In this document: piece by piece, positions 15,903-25,294 of the stretch
Position numbering within the stretch: the first letter of the stretch is position 1
How the letters are laid out: the number at the start of each line of letters is the position of its first letter
NCBI RefSeq assembly: GCF_000270245.1
Contig: NC_015635.1
Coordinates: 4,464,001-4,528,000 of the forward strand
DNA: 64,000 nt
Origin: Microlunatus phosphovorus NM-1
GTDB taxonomy: Bacteria > Actinomycetota > Actinomycetes > Propionibacteriales > Propionibacteriaceae
Reading direction: 5' to 3'
The notes under the pieces: model-generated
The model's database searches: none
Told to the model about the DNA's origin: nothing
What the model saw: the letters and a program-made list of their open reading frames with translations, nothing else
Position numbers and translations under genes: made by a program

Positions 15903-17653
15903 TGGCCAAGCCAGCACCCACTGTCTCCGGCAGCGCCTCGGTCCCGGCCGAGACGCCGGCCAAGCAACTCGGTCCGGTCTTCAAAGCCGCGGCCGGTCCC
16001 GCTAAGTGGACCGACGAGCGGATCGGTGTTGCCAAGCTCAGCCGGCCCTTCATCCGCAAGGTGTTCCCCGACCACTGGTCGTTCCTGCTGGGTGAGGTTG
16101 CGCTCTATTCGTTCATCATCCTGCTGCTCACCGGCGTCTTCTTGACCTTGTGGTTCAAGCCGTCGATGGCCGAGGTCGAGTACGAGGGCACCTATCAGCT
16201 GCTTCGCGGCCTGCAGATGTCCCAGGCGTTCGAATCCTCGCTGGCCATCTCGTTCGACATCCGCGGTGGCCTGCTGATCCGCCAGATGCACCACTGGGCG
16301 GCCATGCTCTTCATCGCCGCCATGTTGGCGCACAGCCTGCGCATCTTCTTCACCGGCGCGTTCCGCAAGCCGCGTGAGGTCAACTGGCTGATCGGCGTCG
16401 GGCTGTTGAGCATCGGCCTGGTCGAGGGCTTCGCCGGCTACTCGCTGCCGGACGACCTGCTGTCGGGCACCGGCTTGCGCTTCGTCGACGGCCTGATCCG
16501 CTCGATCCCGGTGATCGGCACCTGGGCGGAGATGTTCGTCTTCGGTGGCGAGTTCCCCGGCGACCTGATCGTGGCCCGGCTCTACATGGCCCATATCTTG
16601 CTCATTCCGGCGTTGCTGCTCGGCTTGATCGGTGCTCACCTGGCGCTCGTCGTCTACCACAAGCACACGCAGTATCCGGGGGCGGGCCGTAACGACGGCA
16701 ACGTCGTCGGTTACCCGGTCTTCCCGGTCTACATGGCCAAGGCTGGCGGCTTCTTCTTCATCGTGTTCGGCGTCGTCACCTTGATGGGTGGCCTGATGCA
16801 GATCAACCCGCTCTGGACGTACGGGCCGTACAACCCGGCGGAGGTCACGGCAGGTTCCCAGCCCGACTGGTACATGGGCTTCGTCGAAGGCGCCATCCGG
16901 ATCATGCCGAACTGGGAGTCGCACATCGGCAGCACCACCTGGTCGTGGAACGTGGCGATTCCGGGTCTCGGGCTGATGGGTCTGATGTTCGGCCTGATGG
17001 CGGCCTACCCGTTCATCGAGGCCTGGGTCACCGGGGACAAGTCCGAGCACCACGTCCTGGACCGGCCGCGCAATGCCCCGACCCGGACCGCGTTCGGCGT
17101 CGCCGCGATGACCTGCTACGGGTTGTTCTGGATCGGCGGCGGCAACGACCTGGTCGCCACCCAGTTCCACGTCTCGCTGAACTCGGTGACCTATTTCCTC
17201 CGGGTCGCGGTGTTCGTCGGACCGGTGATCGCGTTCATCATCACCAAACGGATCTGCATCGCTCTGCAGCGCGCCGACGAGGAGCGGCTGCTGCATGGCT
17301 CGGAGAGCGCCATCATCGTTCGCGATCCCTCGGGCTCCTACTCCGAGGCGCATGTCCCGATCAGCCAGGAGGAGGCGTACGCTCTCACCCAGCACGTCGA
17401 GCCGAAGCCGCTGGCGCCGCTCACGGAGCAGGGCGACCTCTCCGATAAGGAGTACAAGGCCGAGCAGCGTCGTCGCAAGGCGACCCGGTTCTGGTTCCTG
17501 GATGCCTTGCGCAAGCCCACCCGGGCCGAGCTGGAAGAGGCTGCGCATCATCACGATGGCGGGGATCACGACGGTGCGGACGGCGACGGGCACGGCGGCC
17601 ACGACGCCAAGGCGCTGGGTGCCAGCTCAGGAGCGCGGCGCGCCGCGGACTGA
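15902..17653 (+). CDS. qcrB: cytochrome b subunit of the bcc complex
   Basis: 583 residues, ATG at 15902. The b-type core has paired His ligands (QMHHWAAMLF..AHSLRIF and HILLIPALLLGLIGAHLALVVYHKHTQ), the PDDLLSGTG region, and the quinol-site PEW-like segment QPDWYMGF. At least eight membrane helices are visible. The C-terminal ~150 residues are cytoplasmic and end in an unusual His/Asp/Gly-rich tail (AHHHDGGDHDGADGDGHGGHD). It oxidises menaquinol in the bcc-aa3 supercomplex. A strong terminator follows at 17680. Confidence 0.96.
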   Translation: MAKPAPTVSGSASVPAETPAKQLGPVFKAAAGPAKWTDERIGVAKLSRPFIRKVFPDHWSFLLGEVALYSFIILLLTGVFLTLWFKPSMAEVEYEGTYQLLRGLQMSQAFESSLAISFDIRGGLLIRQMHHWAAMLFIAAMLAHSLRIFFTGAFRKPREVNWLIGVGLLSIGLVEGFAGYSLPDDLLSGTGLRFVDGLIRSIPVIGTWAEMFVFGGEFPGDLIVARLYMAHILLIPALLLGLIGAHLALVVYHKHTQYPGAGRNDGNVVGYPVFPVYMAKAGGFFFIVFGVVTLMGGLMQINPLWTYGPYNPAEVTAGSQPDWYMGFVEGAIRIMPNWESHIGSTTWSWNVAIPGLGLMGLMFGLMAAYPFIEAWVTGDKSEHHVLDRPRNAPTRTAFGVAAMTCYGLFWIGGGNDLVATQFHVSLNSVTYFLRVAVFVGPVIAFIITKRICIALQRADEERLLHGSESAIIVRDPSGSYSEAHVPISQEEAYALTQHVEPKPLAPLTEQGDLSDKEYKAEQRRRKATRFWFLDALRKPTRAELEEAAHHHDGGDHDGADGDGHGGHDAKALGASSGARRAAD

Positions 17654-17679
17654 CCGTCCACCTCCACCGCAGCCATGCC

Positions 17680-17709
17680 GAACGCCTCGCCCGTCAGGGC
17701 GGGGCGTTC
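17680..17709 (+). terminator. intrinsic terminator after qcrB
   Basis: GAACGCCTCGCCC-GTCA-GGGCGGGGCGTTC forms a 13-bp stem with a single G-T pair and a 4-base loop, 27 bp after the qcrB stop. There is only a weak T-run, as usual in high-GC actinobacteria. Confidence 0.8.
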
Positions 17710-17926
17710 GTGCTTTCGCCCTGCGTGCCAGCGAAGTCGGACACGCACCCCGATGGCGTCCCGGGAAGGTGCAGCCAGCACCGTGTGCGTTTGATCACCC
17801 CCGGCGCGCGTTGGTAACGATGAGCCCCTCCCCCGCGTTGACTTGGACGGACAGAGGCGTCCGCCATGCCCTGTCCGGGCCTGGTTCTGCGCCGCACCGA
17901 AACACCAGGGAATTATCTGCTTCGCC

Positions 17927-18826
17927 ATGACTGACACCAAGACTGAATACCGCGCCCGCGACTTGACCACCGAAGACAAGACCTACTACCGCAGCAACCA
18001 CGGACGACCGCCCGCGCAGGAGCCGGAACCCAAGCCGAAGCGGATCGATCTGTCGCCGACCCAGCTCGCCGGCGGCGCGCTGGCTGCGATGACCTCAGCG
18101 GTCGTCGGCGCGCGTCTCGGCGTCGCCGGCACGGTGCTCGGCGCAGCAGTGGGCAGCGTCGTGGCCGGGGTGGCCGGCACGCTCTACACCACTTCGCTGC
18201 GGCACACCAAGGAGAAGATCTCCGAAGTCATCGTCGCCAAGGCGGGTGACGCGGAGACCGAGATCATTCCGGTCTCGGTGGAGCCGGACCGAATCGCGGA
18301 CCAGCACACCTCCAACCAGGTCACTGTCGGCGACACACGTACGCTGCAGCGGTCACTGGCAGCAGACCCTGCCGTACAGCCAGCGGCCGCTGCCGATGCA
18401 ACTGAGCCGGGCCAACCCGGGCGTCGCTGGCCGTGGAAGGCGATCCTGATGAGCACGGCCGCTGTGTTCGTGCTCACGTTCGCGGCCATCACCGGATTCG
18501 AGGTCCTCACCGGCCATGCGATCTCCGGTGGTCAGGGCACCACGATCACGCAGGTGAGCGAAGGACGCTCCAGCGGCTCGAGCAAGCCGTCGGATGCGCC
18601 GTCGACGCAGCCCAGCGACAGCGCGAGCACCGAGGCATCGACCGAGACCAGCTCAGCGCCATCCGCCGAGCCGAGTCAGTCGGCTGCGCCGAGCAGCACG
18701 CCCAGCGCGACGACGGTGCCGCCAGCCACGACCACCGAGACCCCCTCGGCCGGCGCCGGCGCGGGTGACCAAGGCGGCGTACGCGGTCAGGCCGACAGCA
18801 CGGACGGCACGATCGTCGACCGCTGA
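17927..18826 (+). CDS. membrane protein with glycine-zipper region and Ser/Thr/Pro-rich tail
   Basis: 299 residues, ATG at 17927. Residues about 45-85 (LAGGALAAMTSAVVGARLG and GAAVGSVVAGVAGTLYTT) form a Gly/Ala-zipper membrane hairpin. A second transmembrane helix (ILMSTAAVFVLTFAAITGFEVL) is near residue 180. The last ~100 residues are a low-complexity Ser/Thr/Pro/Ala tail, likely outside the cell and perhaps wall-spanning or glycosylated. I do not recognise the family. A role beside the bcc complex is not implied, because a terminator separates them. Confidence 0.7.
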   Translation: MTDTKTEYRARDLTTEDKTYYRSNHGRPPAQEPEPKPKRIDLSPTQLAGGALAAMTSAVVGARLGVAGTVLGAAVGSVVAGVAGTLYTTSLRHTKEKISEVIVAKAGDAETEIIPVSVEPDRIADQHTSNQVTVGDTRTLQRSLAADPAVQPAAAADATEPGQPGRRWPWKAILMSTAAVFVLTFAAITGFEVLTGHAISGGQGTTITQVSEGRSSGSSKPSDAPSTQPSDSASTEASTETSSAPSAEPSQSAAPSSTPSATTVPPATTTETPSAGAGAGDQGGVRGQADSTDGTIVDR

Positions 18827-18827
18827 C

Positions 18828-18850
18828 GCCCAGGGACACGCCCCGTGGGC
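18828..18850. terminator. hairpin between convergent genes
   Basis: GCCCAGGG-ACACG-CCCC(G)TGGGC forms an imperfect stem between the stops of the zipper protein (18826) and the convergent GST gene (18879). It could end transcripts from both sides. Confidence 0.45.
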
Positions 18851-18878
18851 GAAGGCACACGTCAGGGTTGCCTATTAC

Positions 18879-19913
18879 TCAGTTCTGCGGCACCCAGTCG
18901 GCGGCCGGCACCTCTTCGCCTGCCTTGACCGGACCAGGCGGCGTACCTTCGCCGAAGGGCCGGCCGCCTAGCTCCTCACGCCCGTGCGCTGTCAGCCAGT
19001 TGGTCAGATCCGGCCCAGCGGGCACGATCTGAGTCGGATTCACGTCAGTGTGCACCACGTAGTAGTGCTGCTTGATCTGGGTGAAGTCGACGGTGTCGCC
19101 GAACCCGGGTGTCTGGAACAGATCCCGCGCGTAGGCCCACAGCACCGGCATTTCGCTCAGCTTCTCCCGGTTGCACTTGAAGTGCCCGTGGTAGACGGGG
19201 TCGAAGCGAGCCAGCGTGGTGAACAGCCGCACATCGGCCTCGGTGATGGTGTCGCCCACCAGATAGCGCTGGGTTGCCAGCCGCTCGCTCAACCAGTCCA
19301 AGGCGGTGAACAACCGGTCGTAGGCGGCGTTGTACGCGGCCTGTGAGCCGGCGAACCCGCAACGGTAGACGCCGTTGTTCACCTCGGTGAAGACGCGCTT
19401 GTTGACGGTGTCGATCTCCTCCCGCAGCTTCTCGGGATAGAGCTCCGGAGCACCCTCACGGTGGAACTCCTTCCACTCCAGCGAGAAATCGATGGTGATC
19501 TGGGGATAGTCGTTGGTGACGACTGCCTTGCTCGGAATATCGACGACGGCAGGCACCGTGATTCCGCGCGGATAGTCGGGAAAGCGAGCAAAGTACGCCT
19601 GCTGCAGCCGCTCGTAGCCCAGTACCGGGTCGACGCCGCCGGGGTCGAGGTCGAAGGTCCACGACCGTTTGTCATGAGTCGGCCCGCACAGTCCCATCGA
19701 GATGACGTCCTCGAGCCCGAGCAGTCGACGCACGATGATGGTCCGGTTCGCCCAGGGGCAGGCCCGGGCCGCAATCAGCCGATAGCGGCCCGGCTCCACC
19801 GGATAGCCGTCGCGACCGTCACGGGTGATGTGGGTGGTGATGTAGTTCGTGTCGCGGGTGAACTCTGCCCCGCTGGTCACGTACGCGCCTTTGGTGGAGT
19901 GATCATCGGTCAT
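18879..19913 (-). CDS. Xi-class glutathione S-transferase-like reductase
   Basis: 344 residues. The active-site motif is ACPWANRTIIVRRLLGL, the CPWA signature of Xi-class enzymes (YqjG/EcmB type), which remove thiol adducts from quinones or chlorinated aromatics. Other family stretches are DYPQITIDFSLEW, VNNGVYRCGFAGSQ, and the C-terminal helical domain with RYLVGDTITEADVRLF. Actinobacteria generally use mycothiol rather than glutathione, so the cofactor is probably mycothiol; this is inference. The gene diverges from guaB1. Confidence 0.85.
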   Translation of the reverse strand: MTDDHSTKGAYVTSGAEFTRDTNYITTHITRDGRDGYPVEPGRYRLIAARACPWANRTIIVRRLLGLEDVISMGLCGPTHDKRSWTFDLDPGGVDPVLGYERLQQAYFARFPDYPRGITVPAVVDIPSKAVVTNDYPQITIDFSLEWKEFHREGAPELYPEKLREEIDTVNKRVFTEVNNGVYRCGFAGSQAAYNAAYDRLFTALDWLSERLATQRYLVGDTITEADVRLFTTLARFDPVYHGHFKCNREKLSEMPVLWAYARDLFQTPGFGDTVDFTQIKQHYYVVHTDVNPTQIVPAGPDLTNWLTAHGREELGGRPFGEGTPPGPVKAGEEVPAADWVPQN

Positions 19914-20060
19914 ACGGTCAGCCTAGGTGAATCGATGCGGCCCGGACTGCGGCCAACTAGCCCTGACTCCCGGCCAGACAGGGCATGTCGGGCCATAGGA
20001 GCGCTGTTGAGGCAAGTTCGACGCAATGCCGGCCCTTGTTAGGCAGAACCCTTCGTTTGA

Positions 20061-21530
<1,470 letters not shown>

Positions 21531-21592
21531 CGACATCGGCCGCCTGCCGGGCCGCACCACGGCCTTCACCCCATACAACTAAGGTTGAGGCC

Positions 21593-22414
21593 ATGCAGCA
21601 GGCCCCGGAGCGCACCGCGGTGATCGTCGACGACGACGCCGATGTGCGCAACCTTCTCGCGGCCATCCTGCAGCAGGCAGGATTCACTTGCATCATCACC
21701 TCGAACGGACCCGATGGCATCGAAGCGATCCGCGAGCACCACCCGATCCTCACCACGCTGGACGTCAGCATGCCCGGTATCGACGGTTTCGAGGTGGTCC
21801 GACGCATCCGCAGCTTCTCCACCACCTACGTGATCATGGTGTCCGCTCGGGACGAGGAGATCGACACCTTGATGGGGCTCGATGCCGGCGCAGACGACTA
21901 TCTGACCAAGCCGTTCCGCCCACGTGAACTCCGAGCTCGGATCGAGGCGGTGCTGCGCCGCTTCCACCAGTACGAGAAGCCGTCTGAGGTCAGCTACAGT
22001 TCCTCGGCCTCCGGTGTCGCCACACGGGCTCCTGTGGCCCTGGCAACTGGCGGCTCGCCCGGCCCGGGACTGGACGAGACCAGCGACGGCTGGCTGGATC
22101 ACAACGGGCTACGCATCCATCCGGAGATGTGGCAGTGTGAGCTGGACGGTCGGCCCATCGATCTCACCCGAAGCGAGTTCGAACTGTTGTTGGCGTTGGT
22201 GGAGGGGCGACGACGGGTGATCAGCAAGAAAGAGCTCGCGCTCAGACTCCGGGGTGGACCTACCGGAGAGTACGCTCTCGACGCCGATCGTCGCGCGGTC
22301 GAGGTCCATCTGGCCAATCTTCGGCGCAAGCTGAGTGACCCGGTGAACTCGCCACGTTTCATCGAGACTGTCCGTGGGGTGGGCTATCGACTCACCCACT
22401 CTCTGCGCACTTGA
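21593..22414 (+). CDS. OmpR-type response regulator
   Basis: 273 residues, ATG at 21593. The receiver domain (about 8-125) has DDDAD acidic residues, the phosphoacceptor Asp in LDVSMPG, Ser/Thr in MVSARD and Lys in LTKPFRP. A ~60-residue variable linker follows, longer than usual. The C-terminal winged helix (about 180-270) has ITRSEFELLLAL-like 'LTRSEFELLLALVEG' and the RVVEVHLANLRRKL-type recognition helix. No histidine kinase is adjacent on this strand; the hybrid kinase at 25272-28733 is nearby but has its own CheY-like partner. Confidence 0.93.
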   Translation: MQQAPERTAVIVDDDADVRNLLAAILQQAGFTCIITSNGPDGIEAIREHHPILTTLDVSMPGIDGFEVVRRIRSFSTTYVIMVSARDEEIDTLMGLDAGADDYLTKPFRPRELRARIEAVLRRFHQYEKPSEVSYSSSASGVATRAPVALATGGSPGPGLDETSDGWLDHNGLRIHPEMWQCELDGRPIDLTRSEFELLLALVEGRRRVISKKELALRLRGGPTGEYALDADRRAVEVHLANLRRKLSDPVNSPRFIETVRGVGYRLTHSLRT

Positions 22415-22523
22415 CGGCCGACGAGCCCCGGCGCTCCGGACTCACAGCGTAGAAGGATCTCGGGCCAAGCAACTCCTGCCTGGCCTTTGCCACCTCGGGG
22501 GTGGATCAGAGAGGAATCGGCGG

Positions 22524-23888
22524 GTGCACCAGGCCGACCCGACAACCGACCGCGTCATCAGCAGTGTCCTGCGCTATGTCGACTATCGGCTCCGAACCGA
22601 CGACGTCCCACTGGACGGCCAGGTCCGCAGCCGTGCCGAACTGGACTCGTGTCTGGGAGGTGTGATCCGCGAGCAAGGCCGTGACCCCGATGAGGTGCTC
22701 GATCTCTACACCTCGGTCATCGCACCAACCGTGCTCTCCGCAGACAGCACGCGCTTCCTCGGCTTCATCCCGGCCGCACCGACGAAGGCCAGTCTGGCGT
22801 TCGACGCCCTTGCCTCGTCCGCATCACTGCAGGGGATCTCCTGGACGGAGGCGTCCGGCATCATCGCAGCGGAGAATTCGGTTCTCCGGATCATCGCTGA
22901 CGAGGCAGGGCTGCCACCCAGCGCCGGCGGCTGCTTCGTGTCGGGTGGCTCGGCCGGCAATCTGTCGGCGTTGGCGGTGGCTCGCGAGGTGGCGAAGTCG
23001 AAAGCCGGCGACAGCAGCGATGGCCGGCGAAGGACCTGGCGGGTCGTCGTGGGCCAGTCCGCGCATTCCTCCATCCTCAGCACTCTCAGGCTCCTGGAGA
23101 TGGAGCCATTGGTCGTGCACACTCCCCACCACCGCCTGACAGCCGAGGCCCTGGCAAGCGCCCTGGCCCAGGAGACCGATCTCAGCACCGTGGCCGCAGT
23201 CGTGGCGACGGCCGGCAGCGCAAACGCCGGGATGATCGACGACCTCGCCGGAATCGCCGACTTGGCACAAGAGTTCGGCTTCTGGCTGCATGTCGACGGC
23301 GCTTACGGCGGCGCGGGGATCTTCGCGCCGAGCCTGCGCCCCCGATTTCGGGGTCTCGAACGTGCGGACTCCTTCATCGTCGACCCGCATAAGTGGATGT
23401 TTGCCCCATTTGACTCCTGCGCGTTGCTATACCGTACGCCGGCGACTGCCCGCACCGTCCACGCGCAGCGGGCGCCCTACTTGGAGGTGCTGCACGCCAA
23501 CGGGGAGTGGAACCCTTCCGACTACGCCTACCATCTGACGCGGCGGGCGCGCGGTCTCCCGCTGTGGTTCTCCATGGCCGTACACGGGGTGGGCGCCTAT
23601 CGGGAAGCGATCGAGGCGTCCTTGTGCCTCGCCGAGGCAACCGCCGACATCATCAAAGACACGGCTGGTCTCGAACTGGTCTGCGACCCCGATCTCGGCG
23701 TGGTGCTCTTTCGCCGGCTGGGCTGGTCCACCGCTGACTATCACGACTGGTCGGCGGCACTCCTCACCGATCAGATCGCGTTCGCCCCACCGACCACTTG
23801 GCACGGCGAAACCGTTGCTCGGCTGGCTTTCCTCCACCCGAACACCTCGATGGACATCGTCAAGACCATCCTCGCCCGGATGTGGTGA
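22524..23888 (+). CDS. PLP-dependent decarboxylase, aromatic/acidic amino acid type
   Basis: 454 residues, GTG at 22524 with a GAGAGGA site about 11 bp before. It is a group II decarboxylase: GFIPAAPTKASL at the substrate pocket, SGGSAGNLSALAVAR in the phosphate-binding region, HVDGAYGG (PLP ring Asp), and the Schiff-base Lys in VDPHKWMFAPFDSCALL. The family makes amines from tyrosine, tryptophan, DOPA, glutamate or 2,4-diaminobutyrate; I cannot choose. The gene is immediately followed by a GNAT-fold protein. An in-frame start at 22374 overlaps the regulator gene and was rejected. Confidence 0.88.
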   Translation: MHQADPTTDRVISSVLRYVDYRLRTDDVPLDGQVRSRAELDSCLGGVIREQGRDPDEVLDLYTSVIAPTVLSADSTRFLGFIPAAPTKASLAFDALASSASLQGISWTEASGIIAAENSVLRIIADEAGLPPSAGGCFVSGGSAGNLSALAVAREVAKSKAGDSSDGRRRTWRVVVGQSAHSSILSTLRLLEMEPLVVHTPHHRLTAEALASALAQETDLSTVAAVVATAGSANAGMIDDLAGIADLAQEFGFWLHVDGAYGGAGIFAPSLRPRFRGLERADSFIVDPHKWMFAPFDSCALLYRTPATARTVHAQRAPYLEVLHANGEWNPSDYAYHLTRRARGLPLWFSMAVHGVGAYREAIEASLCLAEATADIIKDTAGLELVCDPDLGVVLFRRLGWSTADYHDWSAALLTDQIAFAPPTTWHGETVARLAFLHPNTSMDIVKTILARMW

Positions 23889-24001
23889 GCATGGTCAGCC
23901 CTCGCCTTGTCCCAGCCATCGATACCGATCCGAACCTTCTTCTCCCATCAAGGTCCATCCCCCCGCACCCCAACCCCCTACACCTTGGAGCCAATCCCTC
24001 G

Positions 24002-25294
24002 ATGCGTACGATCATGATGCCGATCCTGCCTCTCGACACCATCGATGACCTCTATCCCCGGTACGCCGCTGCCTGGGAGTCGCTTTTGCCCAAAGCCGCT
24101 GCGCGGCACCGGCTGAGCGCCGAGGAGTTCCGTCACGAGATGCTCGACCCCCGGCTGGAGAAGTACGTGGTCCTCGACACCGACGATCGCGTCGTCGCCA
24201 TGACCACGATGACGACCGATCTCGATGCCATCCCGTGGATCAATCCGGACTTCTATCAGCAGCGCTATCCCGACGAGTGCGCCAACGGCACGATGTTCTA
24301 TCTGGGCTACAGCTTCGTCGACATCGAGCATCGACGTACCCGTGCCTTCGCCATGATGACGGAGGCCGTCGACGAGCGAGTCTCCTCCGTGCACGGTGTG
24401 ATCGGGCTCGACATGTGCGGATTCGCCATGGAGCACGGCATCGGCCGGCGCCTTCAGCGGCTGTTCCCCAGCAGCCGAGAGGTCGTCCGCGGTGACACGC
24501 AGACCTACCTGATCGCCGACTACCGGACATCGCAACGCTCGAACGACTGCTATGCCCTCACCTCTCTCGCTGAGCGCCCCGATCTCCTCGACGACGTCCG
24601 CATGCTGCTCAGCAAGCAGTGGCCGGCCTACACTCTGATCGGCAACGCAGGTCACGGGGTGGACCTGGACGGGCTGCTGCTCGGCCTTGCCGAGAGCCAA
24701 CTGCTGCTGGTGGACGAGCAGGAGGCACTAGCCGGCGTGGGCTTCTCGGTGCCGCTGCAGTGGGACGGCACCGTCGACGATCTGCCGGGAGGCTGGGACG
24801 ACGCGATCGTGGCCAGCGAGCGATTGCAGCGCATCGGCGGCCGACTCGACACGGTCTGTGTGTTGTCGATCACGGTCGCACCACATTTGACCGGCCGCGG
24901 CCTTGCTGAGCGGCTTATCGGTGCCTTCAAGGAGCGGGCGAGCGGCATGGGAGCGCACGCCGTAATCATTCCGGTTCGTCCCAGCCAGAAGTCGCGCTAT
25001 CCGTTGATCTCGATGACGGAATACCTGAGCTGGACCCGGGCCGACGCTCAGTCCTTCGATCGGTGGCTGCGGGTGCACCTGCGTCTTGGTGCGACCGTCC
25101 TTGCCATTGCCCCCGAGTCCATGGTCGTCACCGGCACGATCGCACAGTGGGAAGGTTGGTTGGGCATGCCGCTGCCCGGCAACGGCGAGTTCGTGATCGA
25201 CGGTGGATTGGTGCCGCTCCTGGTCGACCGGACGGCCGACCAGGGGCGATATGTCGAGCCGAACGTGTGGGTCAGCTACCAGACCGCTCGCTGA
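24002..25294 (+). CDS. GNAT-family acetyltransferase-like protein
   Basis: 430 residues from ATG 24002; an ATG at 23891, three bases after the decarboxylase stop, would add 37 Pro-rich residues and cannot be excluded. The C-terminal half holds a GNAT core: VCVLSITVAPHLTGRGLAERLIGAFKER includes the acetyl-CoA pyrophosphate loop (LTGRGLA). The N-terminal half (EFRHEMLDPRLEKYVVLDTDDRVVAMTTM) looks like a second, degenerate GNAT repeat. Pairing with the decarboxylase suggests acylation of the amine product, as in some siderophore and polyamine routes, but no oxygenase or synthetase is nearby. Its end overlaps the convergent kinase gene by 23 bp. Confidence 0.65.
   Translation: MRTIMMPILPLDTIDDLYPRYAAAWESLLPKAAARHRLSAEEFRHEMLDPRLEKYVVLDTDDRVVAMTTMTTDLDAIPWINPDFYQQRYPDECANGTMFYLGYSFVDIEHRRTRAFAMMTEAVDERVSSVHGVIGLDMCGFAMEHGIGRRLQRLFPSSREVVRGDTQTYLIADYRTSQRSNDCYALTSLAERPDLLDDVRMLLSKQWPAYTLIGNAGHGVDLDGLLLGLAESQLLLVDEQEALAGVGFSVPLQWDGTVDDLPGGWDDAIVASERLQRIGGRLDTVCVLSITVAPHLTGRGLAERLIGAFKERASGMGAHAVIIPVRPSQKSRYPLISMTEYLSWTRADAQSFDRWLRVHLRLGATVLAIAPESMVVTGTIAQWEGWLGMPLPGNGEFVIDGGLVPLLVDRTADQGRYVEPNVWVSYQTAR

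Noticed and set aside
22524-25294. Desferrioxamine-type siderophore cluster
   Set aside because: Only decarboxylase and GNAT-like genes are present; no N-oxygenase, no NIS synthetase and no uptake genes.
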